Positions 1 through 8,372 of a DNA stretch of 25,857 bases are shown piece after piece. Where the stretch lies: contig CALGNW010000055.1 in NCBI GenBank assembly GCA_937958345.1, positions 1-25,857 on the forward strand, read 5' to 3'. Each line of letters begins with the position of its first letter. Position 1 is the stretch's first letter. The notes under the pieces were generated by a model. The model saw only the letters and a list, made by a program, of their open reading frames with translations. It was not told the DNA's origin and ran no database searches. Position numbers and translations under genes: made by a program. Origin of the DNA: an uncultured Neomegalonema sp. (lineage in GTDB: Bacteria; Pseudomonadota; Alphaproteobacteria; Rhodobacterales; Rhodobacteraceae).

Positions 1-462
1 TACACCGCGATCAGCTATGCAATGCTGCACGGTAGTTGGATGCATTTGGGGTTCAATATCATAGCGTTTTTCGCGCTGGGTTCCGCCTGCTGGAAGATTA
101 TGGGAACCGGTAGGTTCTTTGTCTTTTTTGCTTTGACCGCCATTGCCGGGGCAGGCCTGTTTGCCGCAATCCGTCCGGCGGAAAGCACGGTTCTAGTGGG
201 TGTCTCGGGCGTCATTTTCGGACTGATAGCCGCCATAAAGCGCGTTGACTATCGGATCAGAGCCCTGCGCGGTCAGGATGTTCGGCTCGCAATTTTCCGG
301 TTCATCGCCATTATCATCGCGGTCAATCTTGTCCTTGGTTTCGTCCCGATAGACGACGGTGGCGGTTTTGCAGGCGCATCGGTGGCTTGGGAGGCGCACA
401 TTGGCGGTTTTCTGTTCGGGTGGATCGTGACGCCGTGGCTGGTTCGGTTTTGGCCCCAGTAA
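1..462 (+). CDS. Rhomboid family intramembrane serine protease, 5'-truncated by the window edge
   Basis: The reading frame is open from base 1, so the start codon and first membrane helix lie outside the window; 153 codons are visible. The product should be an inner-membrane protease that cuts other membrane proteins within the bilayer. Visible hallmarks in order are HGSWMHLGFN (the conserved His and Asn of the second helix), GVSGVIFG (the GxSG catalytic serine motif) and HIGGFLFGW near the C-terminus (the catalytic histidine). Hydrophobic stretches lie between them, and one charged segment (KRVDYRIRALRGQDVR) is probably a cytoplasmic loop. The gene converges on murJ with 12 bases between stop codons. 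All catalytic motifs are present, so the part seen looks functional. The natural substrate cannot be told from sequence. Confidence 0.92.
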   Translation, partial: YTAISYAMLHGSWMHLGFNIIAFFALGSACWKIMGTGRFFVFFALTAIAGAGLFAAIRPAESTVLVGVSGVIFGLIAAIKRVDYRIRALRGQDVRLAIFRFIAIIIAVNLVLGFVPIDDGGGFAGASVAWEAHIGGFLFGWIVTPWLVRFWPQ

Positions 463-474
463 AGCTTTTTGCCA

Positions 475-2031
475 TCAACTGCGACGCAGACCTGATTTCA
501 ACTCGGCAAGCGTGAAGGCTCCGAATATCCGGGCGGCGACGATATAGCTGGCCAGACCGAGGGCAACTAGACCCAGCAGTCCGAGCACCCGCGCCAACGG
601 CACTTCAAGTGACCCGTCCAGCAACCAGGCAGCCCCCAGCAGCACGAGGCCCATCACAAGGCTGGCGGCGGCCATGCGCTTGACGCGCTGCCAGAGCCGA
701 AGGTCCGCTCCATACCCCCTCTGCCGCAAAACGCGCCACAGCATCCAGATGTTGATCCAAGCGGCAATCGCTGTCGCAATCGGGATTGCCAGCCAACCAA
801 TCACCCAGACGCCGACCAGAGACAGAACGGTATTGATGCCCATAGCCCAAAGTGAAAAGCGCAACGGCGTCTTGCTGTCCTCGTCCGCAAAAAATCCCGG
901 TGTCAGGACTTTCGTCAGGACAAAAGCCGGCAAACCCAGTGCGAATAATGCTGATGCAAAGCCGGTTTGCGTCGCGTCAAAGGCTGTATAGGCCCCGCGC
1001 TCAAACAGTCCGCGCGCGATCTGTTCTGAAATGATGAGCAACGCTACGGTTGCAGGCAATGTCAATGCCAGAGCAAATTCAGCCGAGCGGTTCATCGATT
1101 GCCGTGCCCCCTCCCGGTCGCCCTGCTTGGCCCGCCGTGACAGTTCGGGCATGAGGACCACGCCAACGGCAACGCCGACCACACCGAGGGGCAGTTGATA
1201 AATCCGGTCCGCATAAGTCAGCCAGGCAACGGCACCGTCAAAAAAAGATGCAATCACCGAGCCGACCAGCAAATTGATTTGCATGGCCCCGCCCGCCAAG
1301 GCCGCAGGAGCAGCAAGTAAAAGAAGACGCTTCATATCCGGTGTGATTTTCGGACGCCGGAGCGAGAACCGCATACCCGCACGCCGCGCCGCCCATACGA
1401 CCAGCCAAAGCTGTGCAATGCCCGACAGCGAAACCGCCACCGCGAGCCATATCGAGACCGCTTGGCCGGATACCATTGCGAAAGCGGCGAATGAAATCAG
1501 GAAGATGTTCAACAGGATCGGTGCACCCGCAGCGACCGCAAATTTACCCAGCGCGTTGAGGACCGCACTGAACATTGCTGTCAGCGAGACCAATCCCAGA
1601 TACGGAAACATAATACGCGCAAGCAGAACGGTCAGATCCAGCTTTTCAGGATCACCTGCAAACCCTGCCGCAATCAGATAGATCACCAGCGGCATCGCGA
1701 GCGTTGCGAGCAGCGTAAAGACGAACAGGGCACTGGCCAGCATCGCGAGGGCTTCTTCGCCCATCCGCCGCGCACTCGCCTCACCGTCCTCAAGACTTTT
1801 CGTAAACAGCGGTACGAACGCCAGGTTAAACGCGCCCTCGCCAAAAATTCGCCGGAACAGGTTCGGCAAGCGGAAAGCCGCATAAAAGGCATCGGCAGCG
1901 TCGGTCGCGCCCAATGTCGCAGCAATCATTATTTCCCGCATCATGCCGAGGACACGCGAAATCATCGTCATCCCGCCAACAGTCAGAAAAGAGCGGCCCA
2001 AACTCATGCGATCAATACCGCGGAACGGCAA
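475..2031 (-). CDS. murJ: Lipid II flippase MurJ (MviN family)
   Basis: Polytopic inner-membrane protein expected to flip lipid II to the periplasmic face for peptidoglycan synthesis. The N-terminus (SRVLGMMREIMIAATLGATD, then ADAFYAAFRLPNLFRRIFGEGAFNLAFVP) is the classic MurJ signature, and many hydrophobic helices follow to the end. Length, 510-518 residues, is normal for the family. Start choice is open. A TTG at 2031 directly follows the glnD stop and has GAGGG (2036-2040 on the plus strand) four bases upstream. An ATG at 2007, eight codons further in, has no clear ribosome site. I give the TTG because of its ribosome site, but the ATG form (510 aa) is a real alternative. It is the last gene of a minus-strand run behind glnD, so co-transcription and translational coupling are likely. 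Confidence 0.95.
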   Translation of the reverse strand: MPFRGIDRMSLGRSFLTVGGMTMISRVLGMMREIMIAATLGATDAADAFYAAFRLPNLFRRIFGEGAFNLAFVPLFTKSLEDGEASARRMGEEALAMLASALFVFTLLATLAMPLVIYLIAAGFAGDPEKLDLTVLLARIMFPYLGLVSLTAMFSAVLNALGKFAVAAGAPILLNIFLISFAAFAMVSGQAVSIWLAVAVSLSGIAQLWLVVWAARRAGMRFSLRRPKITPDMKRLLLLAAPAALAGGAMQINLLVGSVIASFFDGAVAWLTYADRIYQLPLGVVGVAVGVVLMPELSRRAKQGDREGARQSMNRSAEFALALTLPATVALLIISEQIARGLFERGAYTAFDATQTGFASALFALGLPAFVLTKVLTPGFFADEDSKTPLRFSLWAMGINTVLSLVGVWVIGWLAIPIATAIAAWINIWMLWRVLRQRGYGADLRLWQRVKRMAAASLVMGLVLLGAAWLLDGSLEVPLARVLGLLGLVALGLASYIVAARIFGAFTLAELKSGLRRS

Positions 2032-4809
2032 TCAACCCTCACGAGACAAAACCTCGTGCAGGGCGTCACCAATACGGGTCTGGCGGTTCGGGTTCGAGAT
2101 TTTATGGCCAAACAAGTCCTTGACGTAGAATGTATCGACAGCGCGCTCGCCATAGGTTGCGATGACGGCAGAAAAGATGCTGACTTTCTGATCGGACAAA
2201 ACGCGCGACAGGTCATGGACAAGCCCCAAGCGGTCACGGCCCGTTACCTCGATTACTGTATATAGTTCCGAAGCCGTGTTATCGAAATTGACATCGGGGG
2301 GAACCTTAAAGCTACGCTCGCGCGGCTTGATGACATCTCGCTCGCGCAGCGCGTCACGGGCAATCATCTCGCCGGACATCACGCGCGTAATGTTACTTTT
2401 CAGGCGCGTCAGGCGGGCAGGATCGTCATAGGCCTCGCCGTCCTGATCTTGCAGCCAGATCGTCGCAATGGCCATGCCGTCACTGGTCGTAAAGGTTCGC
2501 GCATCGACAATGCTCGCACCTGAAATTGAGACAGCGCCGGTTATGCGTGAGAATAATCCGGGGTGATCGCCCATCGCAACCGATAAGCGCGTCGCAGAGC
2601 GGGCCGGATCGCCGGACGCATCAATCACAAATGCATCATCGGGTTGCCCCGCCAGCATCCGCGCATGAATTTCGTGCGTTCCCAAATCAAGGCCGAGCCA
2701 ATAGGGCGGGTAGTGACGCTTCGAAAATTCTTCGACGCGCTCGACCGGCCAGTCGAGCAGGCGGGCGGCAAGCGCACTCTTCGCTTCCTCGATCCGCGCC
2801 GAGCGCGACGTGGCCATCGCATCATGTCCGGCACTCAGGAAAGCCTCGGTCTCGGCGTAAAGAGTTCGCAACAACTGTGCCTTCCAACCGTTCCAAACGC
2901 CCGGTCCGACAGCGCGGATATCACAGGTCGTCAACACCAGAAGCATTTTCAGCCGCTCGCGGCTTTGAACCGTGGCGGCAAAATCCTGAATGGTCCGTAT
3001 GTCCGAAAGATCACGCTTCTGCGCCGTATCAGACATCAACAAGTGATGCCGGATCAGCCAGATCACAGTCTCGGTATCAGCCTCGTCAAGGCCGAGGCGC
3101 GGGCAAATAAACTCGGCCAGCCGCGCACCGACAATCGAGTGATCCTCGGCGCGGCCCTTGCCGATATCGTGCAGCAGGATCGCGACATAGAGCGCCCGAC
3201 GGTTCAGCGAACCCTTCATGATTCCGGTTGAAACAGGGGCCTCGTCGGTCAGCTTGCCTTGCTCGATCTGCGCAAGGTTTCCGACCGCGCGGATCGTGTG
3301 CTCGTCTACCGTATAGTGGTGATACATGTTGAACTGCATCATACAAACGATCTCGCCGAACTCCGGCATGAACGCGCCAAGCACACCTGCCTCGTTCAAC
3401 GAACGCAGGGCATCCTCGGGGTCGGGGCTGTCGCAGAGCAAATTCAAAAACAACGCATTCGCATCCGGGTCGCTGCGCACAGCATCATCGATCGCGTCAA
3501 GATTTCGCCGCACCAGTTTTAAAGTCTGCGGATGAATTGGCGTATTGGTCCGGCTCGACAAATCAAATAGCTTTAGGATTTCCAACGGCTGTTCGCGAAA
3601 GAATGACGGATCATCAATCAGAATTCTGCCATGTTCGATTTGCACCAATTCGCCCTCGGGCCGCGAGAACATGCTCAGCAACCGCCGCATCCCATTTCGC
3701 TTGGTGGCGAGGTGTTGCGACTCAAGCGACGCGCAGAAAATCCGCGTCAGATCACCGACCTCTTTGGCGACAGTAAAATATTGCCGCATGAAACGCTCGA
3801 CGCCGCTAAGCCCGACATCATCCTGAAAGCCCATCGCAGCGGCGATTTCGACTTGCCGCTCGAATGTCAGCTGTTCGTGGGGACGTCCCGTCTGATAGTG
3901 AAGCCAGAAACGGACCGTCCAGAAAAAGGCCTCTGCTTCCGCAAAGCGGCGGGCCTCGTTCTTTGTAAAGACGCCGTCCTCGATCAGGTCTGCCGCATGA
4001 TCGGCGTTGTAGAGGTATTTTCCAATCCAAAAAAGCGAATGCAGGTCACGCAGGGCGCCCTTACCCTCTTTGATATTCGGCTCCAGCATATAGCGTGAAC
4101 CGCCCGTTCGGGTATGACGCTCGCGGCGCTCCTCAAGCTTTGCCGTAACGAATTCCTGCGCGGTTTTCGAAAAAAGCTCGTCCCAAAGCCGGGTTTTCAT
4201 CTCGTCATAAAGGTCCAGATCGCCGGCAACCAATCTGGTCTCCAACAGCGACGTGCGGATCGTCATATCCGATTTTGCAAGGCGGAGGCATTCATCCACC
4301 GACCGCGTTGCCTGCCCTACCTTCAGGCCCAGATCCCAGAGCGCATACAGCATCGTCTCAACGACGGTTTCGGCCCACGCGGTCCGTTTGTAGGGCAGCA
4401 GAAACAACAGATCGACATCCGACTGCGGTGCAAGCCCGCCGCGGCCATATCCGCCAACGGCCACAACAGCCAAACGCTCGCTCGATGTCGGATGCGGAAG
4501 CGGATAGAGGAGTTGAGCGGCCTGAAACAGGCCCCGAACGATTTCATCCTGTAGTTCCGCCAGCGCGCGCCCCGCCGGCAGACCGGCAAGTTCGCTGGCT
4601 TCAAACCGCGCCCGAATGGCTGCGCGTCCCTCCTCCTGAAATACCTTCGCCGCCTCGACGAACGCAGCTTGCGGATCAGAGCTGTCGGCACCCGCTTTCA
4701 GAGCGGCCAGAAAGGCCTTTCTGTCGGCAAGTTTTTCCAACGGCTCAAAGTCCGCCGCAGCCGGTTGCGCGGCGGCAAGAGGCGATGCGTTCACGGACTT
4801 ACCCGCCAA
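2032..4809 (-). CDS. glnD: Bifunctional uridylyltransferase/uridylyl-removing enzyme GlnD
   Basis: Nitrogen sensor that adds UMP to PII proteins when glutamine is low and removes it when glutamine is high. Domains run in the family order: nucleotidyltransferase with GGYGRGGLAPQSDVDLL (about residues 119-135, with the metal-binding DxD); an HD phosphohydrolase domain with LLHDIGKG (about 545-552) for UMP removal; and two C-terminal ACT domains (about 741-775 with MGDHPGLFSRITG, and 851-890 with TGRDRLGLVHDLSRVL) for glutamine sensing. At 925 residues it is full length with no missing catalytic motif. The start at 4809 is a TTG that overlaps the end of the upstream lipoprotein gene by 11 bases; an in-frame GTG at 4794 would abolish the overlap. 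Neither has a strong ribosome site, so coupling to the upstream gene is likely. Confidence 0.96.
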   Translation of the reverse strand: MAGKSVNASPLAAAQPAAADFEPLEKLADRKAFLAALKAGADSSDPQAAFVEAAKVFQEEGRAAIRARFEASELAGLPAGRALAELQDEIVRGLFQAAQLLYPLPHPTSSERLAVVAVGGYGRGGLAPQSDVDLLFLLPYKRTAWAETVVETMLYALWDLGLKVGQATRSVDECLRLAKSDMTIRTSLLETRLVAGDLDLYDEMKTRLWDELFSKTAQEFVTAKLEERRERHTRTGGSRYMLEPNIKEGKGALRDLHSLFWIGKYLYNADHAADLIEDGVFTKNEARRFAEAEAFFWTVRFWLHYQTGRPHEQLTFERQVEIAAAMGFQDDVGLSGVERFMRQYFTVAKEVGDLTRIFCASLESQHLATKRNGMRRLLSMFSRPEGELVQIEHGRILIDDPSFFREQPLEILKLFDLSSRTNTPIHPQTLKLVRRNLDAIDDAVRSDPDANALFLNLLCDSPDPEDALRSLNEAGVLGAFMPEFGEIVCMMQFNMYHHYTVDEHTIRAVGNLAQIEQGKLTDEAPVSTGIMKGSLNRRALYVAILLHDIGKGRAEDHSIVGARLAEFICPRLGLDEADTETVIWLIRHHLLMSDTAQKRDLSDIRTIQDFAATVQSRERLKMLLVLTTCDIRAVGPGVWNGWKAQLLRTLYAETEAFLSAGHDAMATSRSARIEEAKSALAARLLDWPVERVEEFSKRHYPPYWLGLDLGTHEIHARMLAGQPDDAFVIDASGDPARSATRLSVAMGDHPGLFSRITGAVSISGASIVDARTFTTSDGMAIATIWLQDQDGEAYDDPARLTRLKSNITRVMSGEMIARDALRERDVIKPRERSFKVPPDVNFDNTASELYTVIEVTGRDRLGLVHDLSRVLSDQKVSIFSAVIATYGERAVDTFYVKDLFGHKISNPNRQTRIGDALHEVLSREG

Positions 4810-6496
4810 TCAGGCTGGATACCTGAACCGAGAATGTCCGCGGTGCGGGATCGACGACTTTGAATTCGCCTTGCCCGACAGACAAGATCGACAGGGCACG
4901 TTCGTTGCGCCCGTCGCGGCGAAAACGGAACAGCCCGCTCATACCGGTAAATCCTGTCGGTGACAGCAATGCCTGCTGGGTAAAGCCGCCGCCCCGGATC
5001 AGCGACGCAGCAACATTGACGGCATCATATCCCAGCAGGGCAATAGCAGGCGGCTCGCCGCCGTAAGCCTGTCCGTAGCGATAGGCAAAATCATTCTTCA
5101 GGCGCGGGTCGACGCCGGGAAACCAGCCGTTGCGCAAAGTACCCTCGCGGAAGGTTTCCTGATCATCCCAAAGGCCCAGCCCCATGTACTTGACCTTGGT
5201 AGGCAGGACATCGCGGAAGGCGAGGAAAGAGGCCAAACCCTGCAATGATTTCCCGCTGGCCGCCATGATGATCGAATCAACATTCGGCGCAGCCTTGTAA
5301 AAGGCCGTAAATTCTTTCGCGGCAGCATCCAGCGCGCGGAAATCGTCGCGGTAAGGTTGGGTCTTAACAATTGTCGCGCCGACTTTGCCCGCCGCATTGC
5401 GGGCTTCACGCGTAACGAGCCCGCCGAACGGCGAGTCTGGAACCAGCAAAGCGATGTCTCGCTGACCTTTTGAGGCCCCATACGAAATGATCCGGTTCAC
5501 GTCGGTCTCAGGCAAAAATCCTATGGAGTAAAGCCCGCCGCCCAAAACCGAACTATCGGTCGTAAAAGCGATCACGTTAACATTCGACGCCTGCGCGATG
5601 GGTCGAACGGCCGCAGCCGAACCGGAATACAGCGGTCCGATTATCAGCCTCGCGCCGTCTGCAATAGCGTTCTTGGCCGCTTGGGCCGCTTTGCCGGGGT
5701 CGCCGCCGGTATCATATTTCCGCAGTTCGAGCCGCGATTCGTCAATGTCCGCCGCTGCGAGCGATGCCGCCTTTGCCAGACCGTCGGCTATTGCGCGCAC
5801 GCGTCCGTTGGGCGCACTTTCCGGGACCAAGAGCGCCACAAGGGCCTTGCCGGAACCAAGAGCGGCCCCGGCTGGGTCATTTCGGGGTGCAGGTTCGGAT
5901 TGAGCCGCGGTAGAAGGACGCGCTGCCTCGGGTTCCGAAGCATTGTCGTCAATCAGCGTCGCGTAATCATCCGACGATTGCGGCGCTGACGACGGGTTGT
6001 TGTCTTCTGCTGCGTCGGGAACATCTGCTGCCTCCGGCGCGCGAAGCGGCGCTTCCGCAATTTCGATGCGAGGGCGCACCGGCTGAGTGACCGGATCAAA
6101 CGGCTTGTAGGGATTGTCAACGATCTCGGATCGCACGGGCGCGGGCCGGGGCACCGGGCGCGGTATCGGGGCGCGTTGCTGTATTACCTGCGGAGACTGA
6201 AAAACCGGAGTCCGCGAGCCGACATCTGCAACCACCGGATTCGGATTCGGGGGCGGCAATGTGCCGATCCGCGGGAAAGCCCTTTGCGGCGGCTGCCGGA
6301 GCGGGGCAGGCCGTACCTGAACCTGCGGCGCGACGGGGCGTTCGAACACCGGTTGCGGCGAGCGGACAACAGCGCGCGGCGGCGGACTGCCCGCTGTCGG
6401 CAGGCTGACCGGCGCGGTCCTTTGCGTGCATGCGCTGGCGATCAGTACAAGGCCCAGAACACCGACGCGTCCTGCGAATGTTTTGCCACTGCCCAT
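4799..6496 (-). CDS. Penicillin-binding-protein activator, LpoA-like lipoprotein
   Basis: Predicted outer-membrane lipoprotein that, by analogy with LpoA, may stimulate a class A penicillin-binding protein from the periplasm. A short hydrophobic signal ends in LIASAC with the lipidation cysteine at about residue 23. Residues 24-215 are a low-complexity linker rich in Pro, Arg and Ala, later acidic, suited to span the periplasm and cell wall. From about 217 on there is a type-1 periplasmic-binding-protein fold (ALLVPESAPNG, LIIGPLYSGSA, IAFTTDSS, IALLVPDSPFGG, ALLGYDAVN). The ATG at 6496 has AGGAGG four bases upstream, the best ribosome site in this block. It is first in a run with glnD and murJ. 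The fold is shared with amino-acid-binding proteins, but the lipobox, linker and murJ context favour the PBP-activator reading. Confidence 0.82.
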   Translation of the reverse strand: MGSGKTFAGRVGVLGLVLIASACTQRTAPVSLPTAGSPPPRAVVRSPQPVFERPVAPQVQVRPAPLRQPPQRAFPRIGTLPPPNPNPVVADVGSRTPVFQSPQVIQQRAPIPRPVPRPAPVRSEIVDNPYKPFDPVTQPVRPRIEIAEAPLRAPEAADVPDAAEDNNPSSAPQSSDDYATLIDDNASEPEAARPSTAAQSEPAPRNDPAGAALGSGKALVALLVPESAPNGRVRAIADGLAKAASLAAADIDESRLELRKYDTGGDPGKAAQAAKNAIADGARLIIGPLYSGSAAAVRPIAQASNVNVIAFTTDSSVLGGGLYSIGFLPETDVNRIISYGASKGQRDIALLVPDSPFGGLVTREARNAAGKVGATIVKTQPYRDDFRALDAAAKEFTAFYKAAPNVDSIIMAASGKSLQGLASFLAFRDVLPTKVKYMGLGLWDDQETFREGTLRNGWFPGVDPRLKNDFAYRYGQAYGGEPPAIALLGYDAVNVAASLIRGGGFTQQALLSPTGFTGMSGLFRFRRDGRNERALSILSVGQGEFKVVDPAPRTFSVQVSSLIGG

Positions 6497-6546
6497 GGAA
6501 CCTCCTGTTACCTTCCTCTTCCGCGCGCAAAACCGCGCTATATCGG

Positions 6547-6564
6547 ATAGAAAGGCATTTCTAT
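6547..6564. promoter_or_regulatory. Perfect inverted repeat in a divergent promoter region, candidate operator
   Basis: Seven-base arms (ATAGAAA and TTTCTAT) flank the spacer GGCA exactly. The repeat sits in the 121-base region between the divergent lipoprotein (minus) and rsmI (plus) genes. There is no T-tract, so it is not an obvious terminator. A TTGAAA on the minus strand overlaps one arm and could be a -35 box, but I cannot place a convincing -10. Its role as an operator is inference. Confidence 0.3.
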
Positions 6565-6617
6565 TTCAAGCGTCTGGCGACACAGTAGTCCTTTGACAAG
6601 GCCAAAGAAAGAACGCG

Positions 6618-7496
6618 ATGGCCCCCTCCGACCGTTCTGACACAACAAAAGTGTCTAAATCGCAACTAAAGCCCGGGTTGACGTTGCTTGCGACGCCCAT
6701 CGGTAACGCACGCGACGTTACACTCCGTAGCCTTGATGCCTTGCGGGACGCGGATATCATTGCGTGCGAAGACACGCGCATGGCCCGCCGGTTGATGGAT
6801 ATGCACGGCATTTCCCTCGGATCGCGGCCTCTGATTGCCTACCACGAGCACAATGCGGCGCAGGCGACTCCGCGCTTGCTGGCCGGCATCGCCGAAGGAT
6901 CGCGCGTTGTTTATCTTTCCGACGCAGGGACGCCAATCGTTGCCGATCCCGGATACCGGCTCGCAAAGGCGGTAATTGCGGAAGGCGGCGCGTTGAGTGC
7001 GACCCCTGGCCCCTGCGCTGCGATTATGGCGCTGACATTGTCCGGCCTGCCAAGCGACCGCTTTACTTTCGGTGGTTTTTCCCCAAACCGGAGCGGTCAA
7101 AGGCAAAACTTTTTCCGCGAGTTCGCAGCTGCACCGGGAACGTTAATCTTCTACGAGTCGCCCCGACGCCTCGCAGCGTCACTGAGTGACATGTTTGCAA
7201 TTTTCGGTGAGCGTGACGCAGCCGTTGCGCGCGAATTGTCAAAGACCTTCGAAGAGGTAAAACGCGGCGCGCTATCGGCGCTCGCCCAAAACTACGCCGA
7301 CGCGGGCGCGCCGAAAGGGGAAGTCGTCGTGCTTGTCGGTCCTGCAGCCCACATTGCACCCACCGGTGAGGTTCTGGACAATGCCCTGCGCGAGGCAATG
7401 ACGGAAATGAGCCTTAAGGACGCAGCGCGCAGCGTCAGCGAGGCACTCGGTCTGCCCCGTAAAAGGGTCTACGACCGCGCGCTTGCTCTGAAATGA
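6618..7496 (+). CDS. rsmI: 16S rRNA (cytidine-1402-2'-O)-methyltransferase RsmI
   Basis: SAM-dependent methyltransferase of the tetrapyrrole-methylase fold that methylates the ribose of C1402 in the 16S rRNA decoding centre. Signature blocks are all present: TLLATPIGNARDVTLRSLD (about residues 22-40), CEDTR (50-54), YHEHN (75-79), SDAGTPIVADPGY (101-113), GPCAAIMALTLSGLP (131-145) and FGGFSP (151-156). At 292 residues it is a normal length. The ATG at 6618 has only a weak purine-rich stretch (AAGAAAG) upstream. The stop codon overlaps the start of yraN by four bases (ATGA), a frequent alphaproteobacterial pairing that points to one transcript. Confidence 0.96.
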   Translation: MAPSDRSDTTKVSKSQLKPGLTLLATPIGNARDVTLRSLDALRDADIIACEDTRMARRLMDMHGISLGSRPLIAYHEHNAAQATPRLLAGIAEGSRVVYLSDAGTPIVADPGYRLAKAVIAEGGALSATPGPCAAIMALTLSGLPSDRFTFGGFSPNRSGQRQNFFREFAAAPGTLIFYESPRRLAASLSDMFAIFGERDAAVARELSKTFEEVKRGALSALAQNYADAGAPKGEVVVLVGPAAHIAPTGEVLDNALREAMTEMSLKDAARSVSEALGLPRKRVYDRALALK

Positions 7497-7873
7497 GAAA
7501 CGACAACCGCAAGATACGCGGGGCGAAGGCCCATCGCACCGGTGTTTTAGCGGAAGAAGCCGCCGCGCGATTACTGGAGGCGCGCGGTGAAACTGTTCTG
7601 GCACGCCGTCATCGCACCCCTCATGGCGAGATTGATCTCATCGCGCGTGACGGATCCTGCCTCGTCTATATCGAGGTCAAGGCCCGTCCTTCACACACGC
7701 AGGCCGCACACGCCCTGACCGCGCGCCAGTGGTCACGCCTCGAGGCGGCGGCCTTGCACTATGCCGCTGAAACCGGTCAGACACAGAGTGACATGCGTTT
7801 CGATGTCATACTGGTGAGCGCCGACGGCCTCTGCGAGCGGATCGTCAACGCGCGCAGTTTTGACGAATGGTAA
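7493..7873 (+). CDS. YraN family protein (UPF0102, endonuclease-like fold)
   Basis: Small (126 aa) soluble protein of the UPF0102 family, related in fold to restriction-endonuclease-like nucleases; its biological role is not settled. The diagnostic motifs are GEIDLIARDG (about residues 45-54) and VYIEVKARPS (about 58-67). Together they give the Glu/Asp...Glu-x-Lys pattern of this nuclease fold. It starts within the last codons of rsmI through an ATGA overlap, so it is almost certainly translated with it. From memory, related genomes often have glutathione synthetase (gshB) nearby; that gene is not here, and a minus-strand gene converges 10 bases downstream instead. Confidence 0.92.
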   Translation: MRNDNRKIRGAKAHRTGVLAEEAAARLLEARGETVLARRHRTPHGEIDLIARDGSCLVYIEVKARPSHTQAAHALTARQWSRLEAAALHYAAETGQTQSDMRFDVILVSADGLCERIVNARSFDEW

Positions 7874-7883
7874 CGATCCTCTC

Positions 7884-8285
7884 TCAAGCGACGGAAACAA
7901 ATTCCGGGGCAATTTCCACGAGATAATCAAACAAAGCCTTGCGGACGCCGTCGTTTTTGGCTGAGGGAGGCAAACGGTTCAGCCAGTGCTGATCGGCCAG
8001 CGATTCCACACCGCGCGCCTTACTCAGTTCGGCTGCCGTGGGCATCGGATTTTTGCTGATCACCAGCATAAAATGGTGCAGCTCTTGAGCCGAGGCAAAG
8101 TAAAGCGAGAGGTCCTCAAACGTGACCGACAGCACCGGCCAGCCCTTGCCTGCAATTTTCTGCGGTCGTGCCGGATCGAACTTAGACGCCTCTGCCCATA
8201 CTTCGCTGTCGAGATTGTGGTGAACCCAGAAGGAAAGAGGGGTTGCCGTATACGCTTCACGATACAAAATTTCATAGCGTCTCAT
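7884..8285 (-). CDS. Hypothetical protein, 133 residues
   Basis: I do not recognise this family. The protein is soluble-looking, without signal peptide or membrane helix, and rich in aromatic residues (RRYEILYREAYTATPLSFWVHH at the N-terminus, then YFASAQELHHFMLVI). Its C-terminus is helical and acidic (ALFDYLVEIAPEF). No catalytic motif or metal-binding cluster stands out. I prefer the ATG at 8285, which has AAGGA about seven bases upstream, over an in-frame GTG at 8324 that would add 13 residues and has no ribosome site. It is transcribed alone, convergent with yraN and divergent from the oxidoreductase gene at 8373. Composition and codon use look like the neighbours, so I see no sign of recent transfer. 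Confidence 0.7.
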   Translation of the reverse strand: MRRYEILYREAYTATPLSFWVHHNLDSEVWAEASKFDPARPQKIAGKGWPVLSVTFEDLSLYFASAQELHHFMLVISKNPMPTAAELSKARGVESLADQHWLNRLPPSAKNDGVRKALFDYLVEIAPEFVSVA

Positions 8286-8372
8286 GCTCCGGTCCTTACC
8301 GAAGCGGTATCTCTGGATCAACACAGATCACTGATATAAATTGCCAAGCATGAGCAGACTAAAGAGTGATGC

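Noticed and set aside
2526..3231. Two overlapping plus-strand open frames of about 195 codons opposite glnD
   Set aside because: glnD is an unambiguous full-length gene here; the antisense frames have biased, motif-free sequence and no start signals.
4275..4826. 183-codon plus-strand frame opposite the 5' part of glnD
   Set aside because: The sequence is Pro/Arg/Gln-rich without domain features; it results from high GC in the third frame of glnD.
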